Shown piece by piece: positions 1 through 6,984 of a stretch of 14,122 nucleotides of DNA. The stretch is from the NCBI GenBank assembly GCA_036337765.1, contig JAYZDP010000069.1:1-14122 (forward strand), given 5' to 3'. Under the pieces are notes generated by a model, which saw nothing but the letters and a program-made list of their open reading frames with translations, ran no database searches and had not been told where the DNA came from. The stretch is from JAYZDP01 sp036337765 (lineage in GTDB: Bacteria; Acidobacteriota; Thermoanaerobaculia; Multivoradales; Multivoraceae). Position 1 is the stretch's first letter; each line of letters opens with the position of its first letter. The position numbers and the translations under genes are program-made.

Positions 1-2
1 GC

Positions 3-635
3 TACGGCACGCCAGCGTCGAAGATCGGTGTCTTGCGCTGGGGTGTCGACGCGCGCACCTTCACCCCGACGGCGCCATGCAACGCGCTCGGCGCCGAGGA
101 TCCGTATCTGCTCTTCGTCGGCGCGCTGCTGCCGCGGCGCAGGCCGATCGTCATGCTCGACGCTTTCGCTGAGGTGGCGAAAGAGCGGCCGGAGCTGAGC
201 TTCGTGATCGCCGGCACCGATCGTCTCCCCGACGGCGGCACCCTCGAGAGCGCGATCCGCGAGCGCGATCTCGCCGATCGGGTCGTGCGCCTCGGCTGGG
301 TCGACGAGACCGACCTTCCTGGCCTCATCGGCGGGGCGGCGGCCACGATCTACCTGTCGACCTACGAGGGCTTCGGCATCCCTCCGCTCGAGTCATTGGC
401 TTGCGGCACCCTCGCGGTGGTTAGCGCGGGGCTGGCTCTCGACGATCTCTGGCCCGACTATCCGTATCGGGCCAGAAACCTGTCCGGTGCCGATGTCGCG
501 CGCTCGCTGCGCGCGGTTCTGGCGACATCGCCACAGACCGAGGCGGTGCGCGAGCAGGGGCTGGCGCTCGCTCGTAGCCTCACTTGGCGCAAGTGCGCCG
601 AGGCCTTCCTGGAAGAGATCGAGTCGCTGAGATGA
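3..635 (+). CDS. GT4-family glycosyltransferase, C-terminal part (5' truncated by window edge)
   Basis: This is the C-terminal, nucleotide-sugar-binding half of a GT-B fold glycosyltransferase of the GT4 / glycosyl transferases group 1 type. The frame is open from base 3, so the start lies upstream of the window; a TTG at 33 is only an internal codon. Visible family landmarks are a KIGVLRWGVD stretch (the usual 'v..~GvD' turn), YLLFVGALLPRRR (start of the donor domain), and YEGFGIPPLES, the E-x7-E motif that contacts the donor phosphates and ribose. It probably transfers a sugar during assembly of lipopolysaccharide, capsule or exopolysaccharide at the cytoplasmic face of the membrane. Its stop overlaps the start of the next glycosyltransferase (ATGA at 632-635), so the two are translationally coupled. 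Donor and acceptor cannot be told from the sequence. Confidence 0.9.
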   Translation, partial: YGTPASKIGVLRWGVDARTFTPTAPCNALGAEDPYLLFVGALLPRRRPIVMLDAFAEVAKERPELSFVIAGTDRLPDGGTLESAIRERDLADRVVRLGWVDETDLPGLIGGAAATIYLSTYEGFGIPPLESLACGTLAVVSAGLALDDLWPDYPYRARNLSGADVARSLRAVLATSPQTEAVREQGLALARSLTWRKCAEAFLEEIESLR

Positions 636-1507
636 GCGGGCTGCGCGTCGTCATCGTCAACTACGAAGCCGGAGACATGCTGAGGGAGGCGGTGCGCTCG
701 GTGGAGCCGCTGGCCGATGCCGGGCACGAGGTGATCGTAGTCGACAACGCGTCGAATGACGGCTCGGCCGACGCGATCGAATCCGAGTGTCAGTGGGCCA
801 CGCTACTGCGCATGGAAGAAAATCTCGGCTTCGGCACCGCATGCAACCGGGGCGCGGAGGGGGCGGCGGAGGTCCTGCTCTTTCTCAATCCCGACGCGAC
901 GCTCACGCCGGGCAGCGGGGAAAAGCTCCTCGCCGCCTTCGACGCTGACCCGCGCCTCGGCATGGCCGCGCCGCGGCTCTTCTCTCCGGACGGCCGCCGT
1001 CAGTTCTCCTGGGAGCCCACTCCTGGTCTCGTCGGCGAGGCCGCGCGCAAGCTACGCAATCCGTTCGAGGGCCAGAGCTGGGCCCATGACGGCATCCGCT
1101 CGATCGCGCGGCTACTCGGCGACGAGGGCTTTCTCAGCGGTGCCGGTCTGGCGGTTCGCCGAGAGGCCTTCGAGGAGGTTGGGGGCTTCGACGAGGGGTT
1201 CTTTCTTTACTTCGAAGACGCCGACCTCTGCCTTCGCCTGCGCCAGGCGGGCTGGGGTCTGAGCCTCGTCGGCGAGGCCAGAGCGGTCCACGACAAGGGC
1301 CGCGGTGGTGCCCGTGGCGACGCGGTCGAGGTGGCCTATCGCGAGGCGCAGTTTCGCTTCTACCGCAAGCACCGCAGCGCCAGGGCGAGCCGAATCCTCA
1401 TCCGTGGCCAGCGCCGCCGTTTCGAGGCGCTCGCCGACGCGCAGCTGCGGGCTCGGCTGGTGGGCGTCTGCGACGAGGCCGAACGGGCTCTCGTCACCGA
1501 TCGCTAG
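632..1507 (+). CDS. GT2-family glycosyltransferase, rhamnosyltransferase (WbbL)-like
   Basis: A 291-residue GT-A fold enzyme, of the usual length for the COG1216 group that includes rhamnosyltransferases. Landmarks in order are VVIVNYEAG near the N-terminus, VDNASNDGS (nucleotide binding), NLGFGTACNRG, LNPDA (the DxD-like metal site), a SGAGLAVRREAFEEVGGFDE segment and YFEDADLCLRLRQAGW carrying the likely catalytic base, followed by a His (VHDKG) that often completes the metal site. The ATG at 632 was chosen because it overlaps the upstream stop as ATGA and starts just before the first beta strand; a longer in-frame reading from 584 only adds sequence overlapping the upstream gene. It probably acts with that gene on a cell-surface glycan. 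Its end runs 14 bases into the opposing kinase pseudogene, and no terminator is evident. Confidence 0.9.
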   Translation: MSGLRVVIVNYEAGDMLREAVRSVEPLADAGHEVIVVDNASNDGSADAIESECQWATLLRMEENLGFGTACNRGAEGAAEVLLFLNPDATLTPGSGEKLLAAFDADPRLGMAAPRLFSPDGRRQFSWEPTPGLVGEAARKLRNPFEGQSWAHDGIRSIARLLGDEGFLSGAGLAVRREAFEEVGGFDEGFFLYFEDADLCLRLRQAGWGLSLVGEARAVHDKGRGGARGDAVEVAYREAQFRFYRKHRSARASRILIRGQRRRFEALADAQLRARLVGVCDEAERALVTDR

Positions 1508-2012
1508 GTGCCATGGACTTCAGCTCCTCGAGCCAGTTCTGCACCAGGACGACACGCGGGGCGATGCTCCCTTCGTCGGTGCCCGGAGGTCGAACCGTGA
1601 GGAAACGCCCGTCTTCGGGGTGAGTGTCGTAGGAACGCCCGATCAAGCGTCCATAGTCGTCCTCGAAGATCTACTCGGGTGGCCCTGCCTCGAAGCCTGG
1701 CGTGGTGGCTATCGACACTGCCATCACGTGGCTGTCGCCGCGGTAGTAGAGCTCGCTGCTGCCGCCACGAGACCAGACGGGCTCCCTGCCGCCATCTGTC
1801 GAGCTCGCCCACTTGCTGCTGTCAACGTCTGGAAACGGTCGAACGTAGGCCTCGTCGCGCCCTGCTTCGTCGGACTGGTAGGCGAGCCAGCGACCATCGG
1901 GTGAGATATCGGCGTTGAATTCGCGGTGGGTCTGGCTCGCTACCAGCGGACGCTCCAGGTCCTGGGCCACCTCTTGCGGCAGCACCTTGATCGCCACCTG
2001 GCGGTCGCTCAA
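1494..2012 (-). pseudogene. Decayed Ser/Thr protein kinase with TolB/PD40 C-terminal domain
   Basis: Read on the minus strand, this stretch starts with a kinase subdomain II piece (DRQVAIKVLPQEVAQD, including the VAIK lysine). It then jumps in frame to the end of a PD40/WD40-like propeller: NADISPDGRWLAYQSDEAG, AYVRPFPDVDSSKWASSTDGG, a YYRGDSHVMAV blade. The middle of the kinase, the membrane segment and most blades are missing, which indicates a large internal deletion. At 1671-1669 a TAG interrupts the frame (GPPE-stop-IFEDDYGR), yet the same frame continues with family-like sequence (GRSYDTHPEDGRFL, PRVVLVQNWLEELKSM) to a TGA at 1496-1494. No good start codon or ribosome binding site is present; the first possible initiator is a TTG at 2012, abutting the lysZ stop. 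The combination of internal deletion and nonsense codon argues for a dead gene. An expressed 113-residue fragment is possible but unlikely. Confidence 0.8.
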
Positions 2013-2812
2013 GAGATGTGCGTACCGCCGCCCGCGAGCGCGGCTGAGATGGGGCCTTGGATCCGACCGTCGCCGAATATCACCCTCTGCACTCCCTGAT
2101 CGATCGCCTCGACCGCTCCGAGCACCTTCTTCTTCATCCGGTCCTCGGCGACATCGATGAATTGCGCGGTCCTCGCCTTCGGAATCTCTGCGATGAGGGA
2201 GTCCTCGTCGGCGACGTCCTCGAGCAGTCCCGGCACGTTCGACAGGATCACGAGTGCCTCGGCTTCTAGCTCTGCGGCGACCTGAGCTGCGGCGCGGTCG
2301 CCGTCGACATTGATCGCCTCGCCCTGATCCGACGCGCCCGGCGGCGTCAGGACCGGCAGGTAGCCAGCGCCGAGAAGCAGCCGAAGAAGGTCGGTGTTCA
2401 CCTTGTCGACCGTCCCCGTCCAGTCGTCGCGGATGACCATCCGCCGGCCGTTCATTCGTACCCGCAGCTTGTCCTTGCGCCGCCCCTCGAAGAGCCGCCC
2501 GTCGAGGCCCGACAGCCCGACCGCGTTCACACCCTTGGTCTGCAGCTTCTCCACCCAGGCCTTGTTGAGCTGCCCGCAGTAGACCATCTCAAAGATCTCG
2601 AGCGTGCGCCGATCAGTGCGGCGGCTGGTGTAGCCGCTCTCGCTGGTGACGAAGTTGGGCGGGTGGCCGAGCGCTGTCGCGACGTCGTTCGTCGTCTCGG
2701 CACCGCCGTGGACGAGGACCAGCTCCGTGCCTGCTTCCCGCAGCCCGGCTACATCGTCGACCACCGCGTCGATGTTGATCGCCTTGCCGCCACCCACCTT
2801 GACTACGAGCAT
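2009..2812 (-). CDS. lysZ: [LysW]-L-2-aminoadipate 6-kinase (LysZ)
   Basis: An amino acid kinase family protein of 267 residues, related to acetylglutamate kinase (ArgB). In the LysW pathway it phosphorylates the side-chain carboxylate of AAA carried on LysW, giving the substrate for LysY. The N-terminal VVKVGGG phosphate loop (residues 3-9), VHGG (34-37), the SGYTSRRTD segment, the CGQLNK stretch and the INVDGDRAAAQVA segment are typical of this family; SRRTD followed by LEIFEMVYCGQLNK fits LysZ better than classical ArgB. I chose the ATG at 2812, with a GGGGGTG purine-rich stretch a few bases upstream. A GTG at 2821 would add three residues (MIG). It is on the same strand as the main lysine operon but separated from lysY by about 4.1 kb of plus-strand genes, so it probably needs its own promoter. 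Its stop overlaps the degenerate start of the kinase pseudogene. ArgB proper is the main alternative; the lysWXY context makes LysZ much likelier. Confidence 0.93.
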   Translation of the reverse strand: MLVVKVGGGKAINIDAVVDDVAGLREAGTELVLVHGGAETTNDVATALGHPPNFVTSESGYTSRRTDRRTLEIFEMVYCGQLNKAWVEKLQTKGVNAVGLSGLDGRLFEGRRKDKLRVRMNGRRMVIRDDWTGTVDKVNTDLLRLLLGAGYLPVLTPPGASDQGEAINVDGDRAAAQVAAELEAEALVILSNVPGLLEDVADEDSLIAEIPKARTAQFIDVAEDRMKKKVLGAVEAIDQGVQRVIFGDGRIQGPISAALAGGGTHIS

Positions 2813-2835
2813 TCCAATCACCCCCGGGCGGAGGC

Positions 2836-2864
2836 ACTCTAGATGCCGGTGAGGAGCATGTCGA
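2836..2864 (-). promoter_or_regulatory. Candidate sigma70 promoter for lysZ
   Basis: On the minus strand, TCGACA (2864-2859, 5 of 6 matches to TTGACA) and TAGAGT (2841-2836, 4 of 6 to TATAAT) are separated by exactly 17 bases. The predicted start would leave about 15-20 bases before the lysZ ATG at 2812. lysZ is cut off from the other lysine genes, so a local promoter is functionally expected. In G+C-rich DNA a match like this can occur by chance. Confidence 0.4.
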
Positions 2865-2907
2865 GGGCGGCGACGACCCGGTTCGCCTGGTAGGCTGTCT
2901 GGTCATC
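2839..2907 (-). pseudogene. Possible 3' remnant of a lost gene upstream of lysZ
   Basis: On the minus strand an open stretch ends with protein-like sequence (AYQANRVVAALDMLL, then TGI) and a TAG at 2841-2839, 26 bases before the lysZ ATG, which is a normal operon spacing. The frame is open for only about 35 codons and closes in the region opposite the esterase signal peptide, so no intact gene exists. The helix with QxNR followed by an LL pair loosely resembles the C-terminal end of carbamoyltransferases, but this is a weak impression. It may be the tail of a gene that once sat between lysY and lysZ, or it may be chance. Confidence 0.2.
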
Positions 2908-2925
2908 TCCCCACCTGGAGGCCTT

Positions 2926-3849
2926 ATGAACATCGAGCCCTTGCGCTTGGCGCTACCGCTCGCCTTTACGGCCCTGCTTCTCGTGCCGGCCGCTCGGGTC
3001 GAGGCTCAGGAGAAGATCCGTGTCTCGACCGTCGAAACGCACGACATCGAGGCCAAGGCAGTCGATCAGACCTATCGCGTGCACGTCGCGGTGCCGCCTC
3101 GCAGCCAAAGCAGTACCGACCGGTACGGTGTGCTCTACGTGACCGACATGTCGGCACCGATCCACGCCATCGCCGACGCCATCCACCTCATGGGCTTCGC
3201 CAGGGAGATTCCGCCGATGATCGTCGTCGGTGTCGGCTACCCTGTGGACTCGATCGTCCAGACCCTGGCGGTTCGCTCCCGCGATCTCACGCCGGTCGAG
3301 GACCTGCAGCTGAGCGCTCAGAGGGCGATGTCGAGCGGGATCGAGGGCGCACTCGAGACCGGCTCGTTGTCGGGCGGTGCCGACGACTTCCTGCGCTTCT
3401 TCCACGAGGAGCTCTTTCCTTTCGTCGACGGGCGCTATCCGACGACGGCCGAGCGGTCCTACTTCGGTGATTCGCTGGGGGGACTCTTCGGCCTCTACGC
3501 TCTCTTCGAGCGGCCCGAGACCTTCTCCCGCTACATCATCGGCAGCCCGTCGATCTGGGTGGGCAAGGAGTGGCTCCTCGATCGCGCCAAGCAGTACACC
3601 GAGGAGTACGACGATCTCGCGGCGCGAGTATTCGTCGCCGTCGGCGGCAACGAAGAGGTCGGTGCGGCGGGGGCTCCTTTCCGTATGGTGACCAACGTCG
3701 GTCGTCTGGAGACGATTCTCGCGCAGGCGGAGCTACCAAGCCTGCGGCTGTCGACGCACATCTTCCCGGACGAGAGCCACCTCTCAGTGGTGTACATGAA
3801 CCTCTTCCGTGGTCTGCACAAGGTGCACGACCCGGTCACTGGCCAGTAG
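2926..3849 (+). CDS. Exported putative esterase (esterase D / enterochelin-esterase-like alpha/beta hydrolase)
   Basis: A 307-residue alpha/beta hydrolase of the PF00756/COG2819 type. Residues 1-27 form a Sec signal peptide (short polar N-terminus, hydrophobic PLAFTALLLVPAA, likely cleavage after VEA), so it should act in the periplasm or outside. The nucleophile elbow is GDSLGG at 181-186 (Ser183); this family more often has GHSLGG. His285 in PDESH is the likely catalytic His and Glu243 or Glu244 (GGNEE) the likely acid. The loop YGVLYVTDM and the ELFPFVDGRYPT segment before the elbow are also family hallmarks. The ATG at 2926 has a GGAGG with 4-base spacing. The sulfatase-like gene follows after 14 bases, so the two probably form an operon of exported hydrolases. 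The natural ester substrate is unknown. Confidence 0.85.
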   Translation: MNIEPLRLALPLAFTALLLVPAARVEAQEKIRVSTVETHDIEAKAVDQTYRVHVAVPPRSQSSTDRYGVLYVTDMSAPIHAIADAIHLMGFAREIPPMIVVGVGYPVDSIVQTLAVRSRDLTPVEDLQLSAQRAMSSGIEGALETGSLSGGADDFLRFFHEELFPFVDGRYPTTAERSYFGDSLGGLFGLYALFERPETFSRYIIGSPSIWVGKEWLLDRAKQYTEEYDDLAARVFVAVGGNEEVGAAGAPFRMVTNVGRLETILAQAELPSLRLSTHIFPDESHLSVVYMNLFRGLHKVHDPVTGQ

Positions 3850-3863
3850 CCGAGAGTGGTCGC

Positions 3864-6281
3864 ATGACGCGACAAAGCGCGATTCTGCTTCCTGCCCTGG
3901 TACTGGGCCTGGCTGCCTGTGGCCCCGGCAGCGAGGCGCCCGCCGTGATCCGCCTGGTCGACGAGGTCCAGCTTGCCCGGATCACAGGCACTCCGGAGGT
4001 GACAGCCCTTGGGCCCGGCTCCGACGACTGGAGCTTTGCATCGGAGTCCGGTACGGAAAGCCAGACACTCAACTGGGTCGCTGGCCATGGGATCTCTGAG
4101 CTAGTTGTGGTCGACGGCGGCCTGAGCGGCACTGCGACCGACGAAATTCCGATTCTGCACGTCGAGCGTACCGACGGTCTCGACGATCCCGACGAGCTGC
4201 ACTCCGTCGTGGTGCGGATGCGCGTGTCCGAGGGCAGCGAGCTGTCGCTGCAGTTCTCGGCCGACGAAGAGCTCGACGTCGCAGAGCGTGTCGAGCGGCT
4301 CCAGGATGATGGCGAGTGGGTCATCAACACGCCGATCGTGCCGGGAGACGAGGTCCAGACGTACACGCTGGCGCTTGCCTCGACGCCGCTGCGGCAGATG
4401 CCCAAGTCGAGCGGCCTACGCCACATCCTGCTACGGCCCACCGACGCAGAGGGGGCGGAGTTCTCGATCGAGTCGGTGCGCCTCGTCTTTCGTCGCCAGC
4501 ACTTCGCCTCGATCGAGTCAGGGATGAGCTTCCAGGGCCTCGAGGACGTTTATCGCGAGACCCTAGTGTCGCGCTCGCCCGAGATCCTGAGCTTCGATCT
4601 CGACATCCCTGCCGGCGCGTGGCTCGATCTCCATCTCGCAACGCTCGAGGATCATGCGGTCACCTTCCGGGTCGAGGCCGGCGATGGCGCCGAAACCACG
4701 ACGCTCCTGCGACGGACCCTGACCACGCCACGGCGCTGGGAGAAGACCCCGATCGACCTCGCCGGGATCGAGGGCGCGAGAACGCTGAGCCTCTCCATCG
4801 TCTCCGAGACAGAAGGGTCTCTCGGCTTCTGGGGCGCGCCGGTGGTTCGGCGCCGGGGGGCCGAGCCACAAGCCATCGCGGGTTCGGAAGGACCGGCGCC
4901 ACCCAAAGGCGTGATCCTGCTGGTCGCCGACACCCTACGCCGCGACCATCTCGACTTCTACGGCTATGGCCGCGCTACCACGCCCAACATCAGTAAGGCC
5001 GCCGCTAGCGGTGTGGTCTTCAGCGACAACATCTCGCAGGCCAGCTGGACCAAGGTGTCGATGTCGTCGATGCTGACATCGCTCTATCCCACGACCCACG
5101 GTATCGCCGATGGTAACGACCGCATCTCGACGGTGGCCACGACCATCGGCGAGGCCTACCGCGAGGCGGGCTACGCCACGGTCTCGATTCCTTCCAACGG
5201 CTTCGCCGGCCGCATGAGCAACCTGCACCAGGGATTCGAGACCCTGTACGAGCCCGGCTCGGTGCGCACCGACGAGGAGGGGCGGCGCTCGAAGACGGCC
5301 CGACGATCGGTCGACCGGCTGCTCGAATGGCTCGACGACCACCACGACGCGCCCTTCTTCGCCTTCATGCTGGTGCTCGATCCGCACAGTCCGTTCGAGC
5401 CGCGCACGCCGTACGACACGACCTGGGCAGACCCTGCCGAGTTGCCCGCCTTCAAGGAGCGGATGGAGAAGGTCAAGGAGCACATCGAGAGCGACTTCAT
5501 GAAGCGCCAGGCCCTGCCGACCCGCGAGGAGCTCGCGGAGTCGGGCGTCGCGGAGGAGGACTACGTCCCCTACGAGGTCGACTGGTACGACGGCTCGATC
5601 CGCGGCATGGACGTCGAGGTCGGCCGTATATTCGAGCGCCTAGACGCACTCGGCATCGCCGACGACACCCTGGTTGCCTTCATCGCCGATCACGGCGAAG
5701 AGTTCCTCGAGCACGATCGCCACTGGCACGGCAACACGATCTACGGCGAGATGGTCAATGTCCCGTTGATGCTGCATTGGCCCTCCGGGCTGCCGGCGGG
5801 TGAGGTCGTCGACGACACTGTACAGTCGATCGATCTGATGCCGACGCTGCTCGAGCTGTCGGGCCTAGAGCCCCCGGCTGGGGCCCAGGGAACGAGCCTC
5901 GTACCCCTTATCCGAGGCGAAGGTCCGGCGGGGCGGCGCGGCCGACCCATCGTTTCGGAACACCGCATCATCTCTCCTTCGACGGACGAAGACACCGACG
6001 ACGTGCAGTCCGAGTCGATCATCTTTGACGGCTGGAAGCTGATCCGCAACTTTGCGCGGCCCGCGGACTGGCCCGAGTACGAGCTCTACAACCACGACGA
6101 AGATCCCCTCGACTCGACCAACCTGGCCGAGGAGCACCCCGAGATCGTCGAGGATCTCAACCAGCGACTCGATGCATGGCGCACCTGGGCCGAGGGCGCC
6201 AAGCTGCCGTCGGACGCGGAGGCGAGCGCCGAGATGTCAGCCGAGGAACTCGCACGGCTACGGGCTCTCGGCTATATCTAG
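3864..6281 (+). CDS. Lipoprotein of the sulfatase / alkaline phosphatase superfamily
   Basis: An 805-residue protein. A lipoprotein signal precedes a clear lipobox LAAC (Cys19), so it should be membrane-anchored outside the cytoplasm. Residues about 20-345 are a beta-rich region that I do not recognise. The catalytic domain runs from about 348 to 740. VADTLRRDHLDFYGYG carries the first metal Asp (356). The nucleophile region SWTKVSMSSMLTSLYPTTHG has Thr396 where true sulfatases have the Cys/Ser that becomes formylglycine, and the CxPxR signature is absent. FIADHGEEFLEHDRHWHG (from about 606) supplies the second metal Asp/His pair (609, 610) and further histidines. The C-terminus ELYNHDEDPLDSTNLAEEHPE ... 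LRALGYI is typical of environmental 'sulfatase' proteins. Thr suggests a phospho- or phosphotransfer chemistry like LtaS or phosphoethanolamine transferases. The ATG at 3864 is set by the signal peptide; the frame is open further upstream, but that part overlaps the esterase. Confidence 0.85.
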   Translation: MTRQSAILLPALVLGLAACGPGSEAPAVIRLVDEVQLARITGTPEVTALGPGSDDWSFASESGTESQTLNWVAGHGISELVVVDGGLSGTATDEIPILHVERTDGLDDPDELHSVVVRMRVSEGSELSLQFSADEELDVAERVERLQDDGEWVINTPIVPGDEVQTYTLALASTPLRQMPKSSGLRHILLRPTDAEGAEFSIESVRLVFRRQHFASIESGMSFQGLEDVYRETLVSRSPEILSFDLDIPAGAWLDLHLATLEDHAVTFRVEAGDGAETTTLLRRTLTTPRRWEKTPIDLAGIEGARTLSLSIVSETEGSLGFWGAPVVRRRGAEPQAIAGSEGPAPPKGVILLVADTLRRDHLDFYGYGRATTPNISKAAASGVVFSDNISQASWTKVSMSSMLTSLYPTTHGIADGNDRISTVATTIGEAYREAGYATVSIPSNGFAGRMSNLHQGFETLYEPGSVRTDEEGRRSKTARRSVDRLLEWLDDHHDAPFFAFMLVLDPHSPFEPRTPYDTTWADPAELPAFKERMEKVKEHIESDFMKRQALPTREELAESGVAEEDYVPYEVDWYDGSIRGMDVEVGRIFERLDALGIADDTLVAFIADHGEEFLEHDRHWHGNTIYGEMVNVPLMLHWPSGLPAGEVVDDTVQSIDLMPTLLELSGLEPPAGAQGTSLVPLIRGEGPAGRRGRPIVSEHRIISPSTDEDTDDVQSESIIFDGWKLIRNFARPADWPEYELYNHDEDPLDSTNLAEEHPEIVEDLNQRLDAWRTWAEGAKLPSDAEASAEMSAEELARLRALGYI

Positions 6282-6342
6282 AACGGGCCTTCTTTCCGGA
6301 GCTCGCCCGTGCCACACGGCTCGCGCGCCGAAGACCGTACGC

Positions 6343-6383
6343 GATCGGGTATGGATATGGGAGTGAATGAGGTATGATCGGGT
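6343..6383 (+). promoter_or_regulatory. Candidate promoter/operator of the toxin-antitoxin pair
   Basis: A perfect 8-base direct repeat GATCGGGT lies at 6343-6350 and 6376-6383, 33 bases start to start (about three helical turns). GGTATG also occurs twice, at 6348-6353 and 6371-6376. A -10-like TATGAT sits at 6373-6378, overlapping the second repeat; no convincing -35 is seen. Ribbon-helix-helix antitoxins commonly bind repeated short sites over their own promoter, so this is a plausible autoregulatory operator. The inference rests on position and repetition only. Confidence 0.4.
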
Positions 6384-6392
6384 TATTTCCTG

Positions 6393-6647
6393 ATGTGTTA
6401 CCCTGCCTCGGTGAAGCTTGGAGTTTCTCTCTCGCCGGAGCTGGTGGCGTTTGCCGACGAAGAGGCTCTGAGACGGGGAACGTCCCGGTCAGGCCTTCTG
6501 GCAGAGCTGCTGGAGGCGGAACGAACTCGCGAGCAGGCCCGGCGCTACGTCGACCGATACGGATGGGACGTGGCGGAGGACGAGCAAGCCTGGCGGGAGT
6601 ACCAACGTCGCAGGATGGCACTGGAGTACGGTGACGACGATTGGTAG
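6393..6647 (+). CDS. Ribbon-helix-helix (CopG/MazE-like) antitoxin
   Basis: A small acidic protein of 84 residues if the ATG at 6393 is used. An in-frame GTG at 6411 would start directly at the DNA-binding strand (VKLGVSLSPEL) and give 78 residues. Neither start has a clear ribosome binding site. The N-terminal beta strand followed by two helices (LVAFADEEALRRG, then TSRSGLLAELLEAE) is the ribbon-helix-helix fold. The C-terminal half is rich in Glu, Asp, Arg and Trp and ends YGDDDW, as expected of a flexible segment that binds and blocks the toxin. It overlaps the next gene by 17 bases, the usual antitoxin-first arrangement. It should neutralise the MazF-like protein and repress the pair's promoter together with it. 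Confidence 0.85.
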   Translation: MCYPASVKLGVSLSPELVAFADEEALRRGTSRSGLLAELLEAERTREQARRYVDRYGWDVAEDEQAWREYQRRRMALEYGDDDW

Positions 6648-6969
6648 CCCGCTGCCGAGCCGGGGCGAAGTCTGGTGGGTCCACGTCGACAATCGTCGAC
6701 CCGCGATCGTGGTTCAGACCGACAATGTTCGCGAGCCACGAGTCGGCTCGTTTCTCGTCGTACCGCTAACCAGTCGTCTCCACCTGGAGGGGTTGCCCGG
6801 CAACGTGCGCTACTCCCGTCAGACGACGAGCCTGCCAAAACCGTCCGTAGCGAACGTCTACGACCTCCAGAAGGTGCTTCGTTCCGACTTCTCAGGGCGA
6901 GTAGGTGCGCTCGGCCCGGACGACCTCTCGCTTCTCGAATCGGGCCTGAGGCTCGCCCTCGGCCTCTAG
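6631..6969 (+). CDS. MazF/PemK-family mRNA interferase toxin
   Basis: A 112-residue protein with the MazF/PemK beta-barrel signature: RGEVWWV at 11-17, RRPAIVVQTD at 22-31 and FLVVPLTS at 41-48. Arg22/Arg23 and Thr47/Ser48 match the positions of the catalytic Arg and Thr/Ser of the family. It is expected to cut single-stranded mRNA at a short specific sequence when free of antitoxin. The GTG start at 6631 has GGAG four bases upstream and overlaps the antitoxin by 17 bases, implying coupled translation. Its stop lies 15 bases from the convergent stop of lysY, with no visible terminator between them, so the two transcripts may collide or overlap. The cleavage sequence cannot be predicted here. 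Confidence 0.9.
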   Translation: MTTIGSPLPSRGEVWWVHVDNRRPAIVVQTDNVREPRVGSFLVVPLTSRLHLEGLPGNVRYSRQTTSLPKPSVANVYDLQKVLRSDFSGRVGALGPDDLSLLESGLRLALGL

Positions 6970-6984
6970 CGGGCTCGTGGGTCC

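Noticed and set aside
1305..1904. A 199-codon plus-strand ORF crossing the end of the GT2 gene and the kinase pseudogene
   Set aside because: It has no recognisable domain, and it overlaps conserved coding sequence in another frame and antisense PD40 sequence.
3570..6281. A longer version of the sulfatase-like protein starting inside the esterase gene
   Set aside because: The extra residues overlap the esterase coding sequence. The lipoprotein signal with LAAC begins cleanly at the ATG at 3864.
6283..6310. ACGGGC...GCCCGT hairpin after the sulfatase-like gene as a terminator
   Set aside because: The stem is only six base pairs with a 16-base loop and is not followed by a T run.
6157..6684. 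A 175-codon minus-strand ORF across the toxin-antitoxin promoter region
   Set aside because: It has low-complexity Pro/Arg-rich composition, is antisense to the antitoxin and the sulfatase-like C-terminus, and has no domain or start signal.
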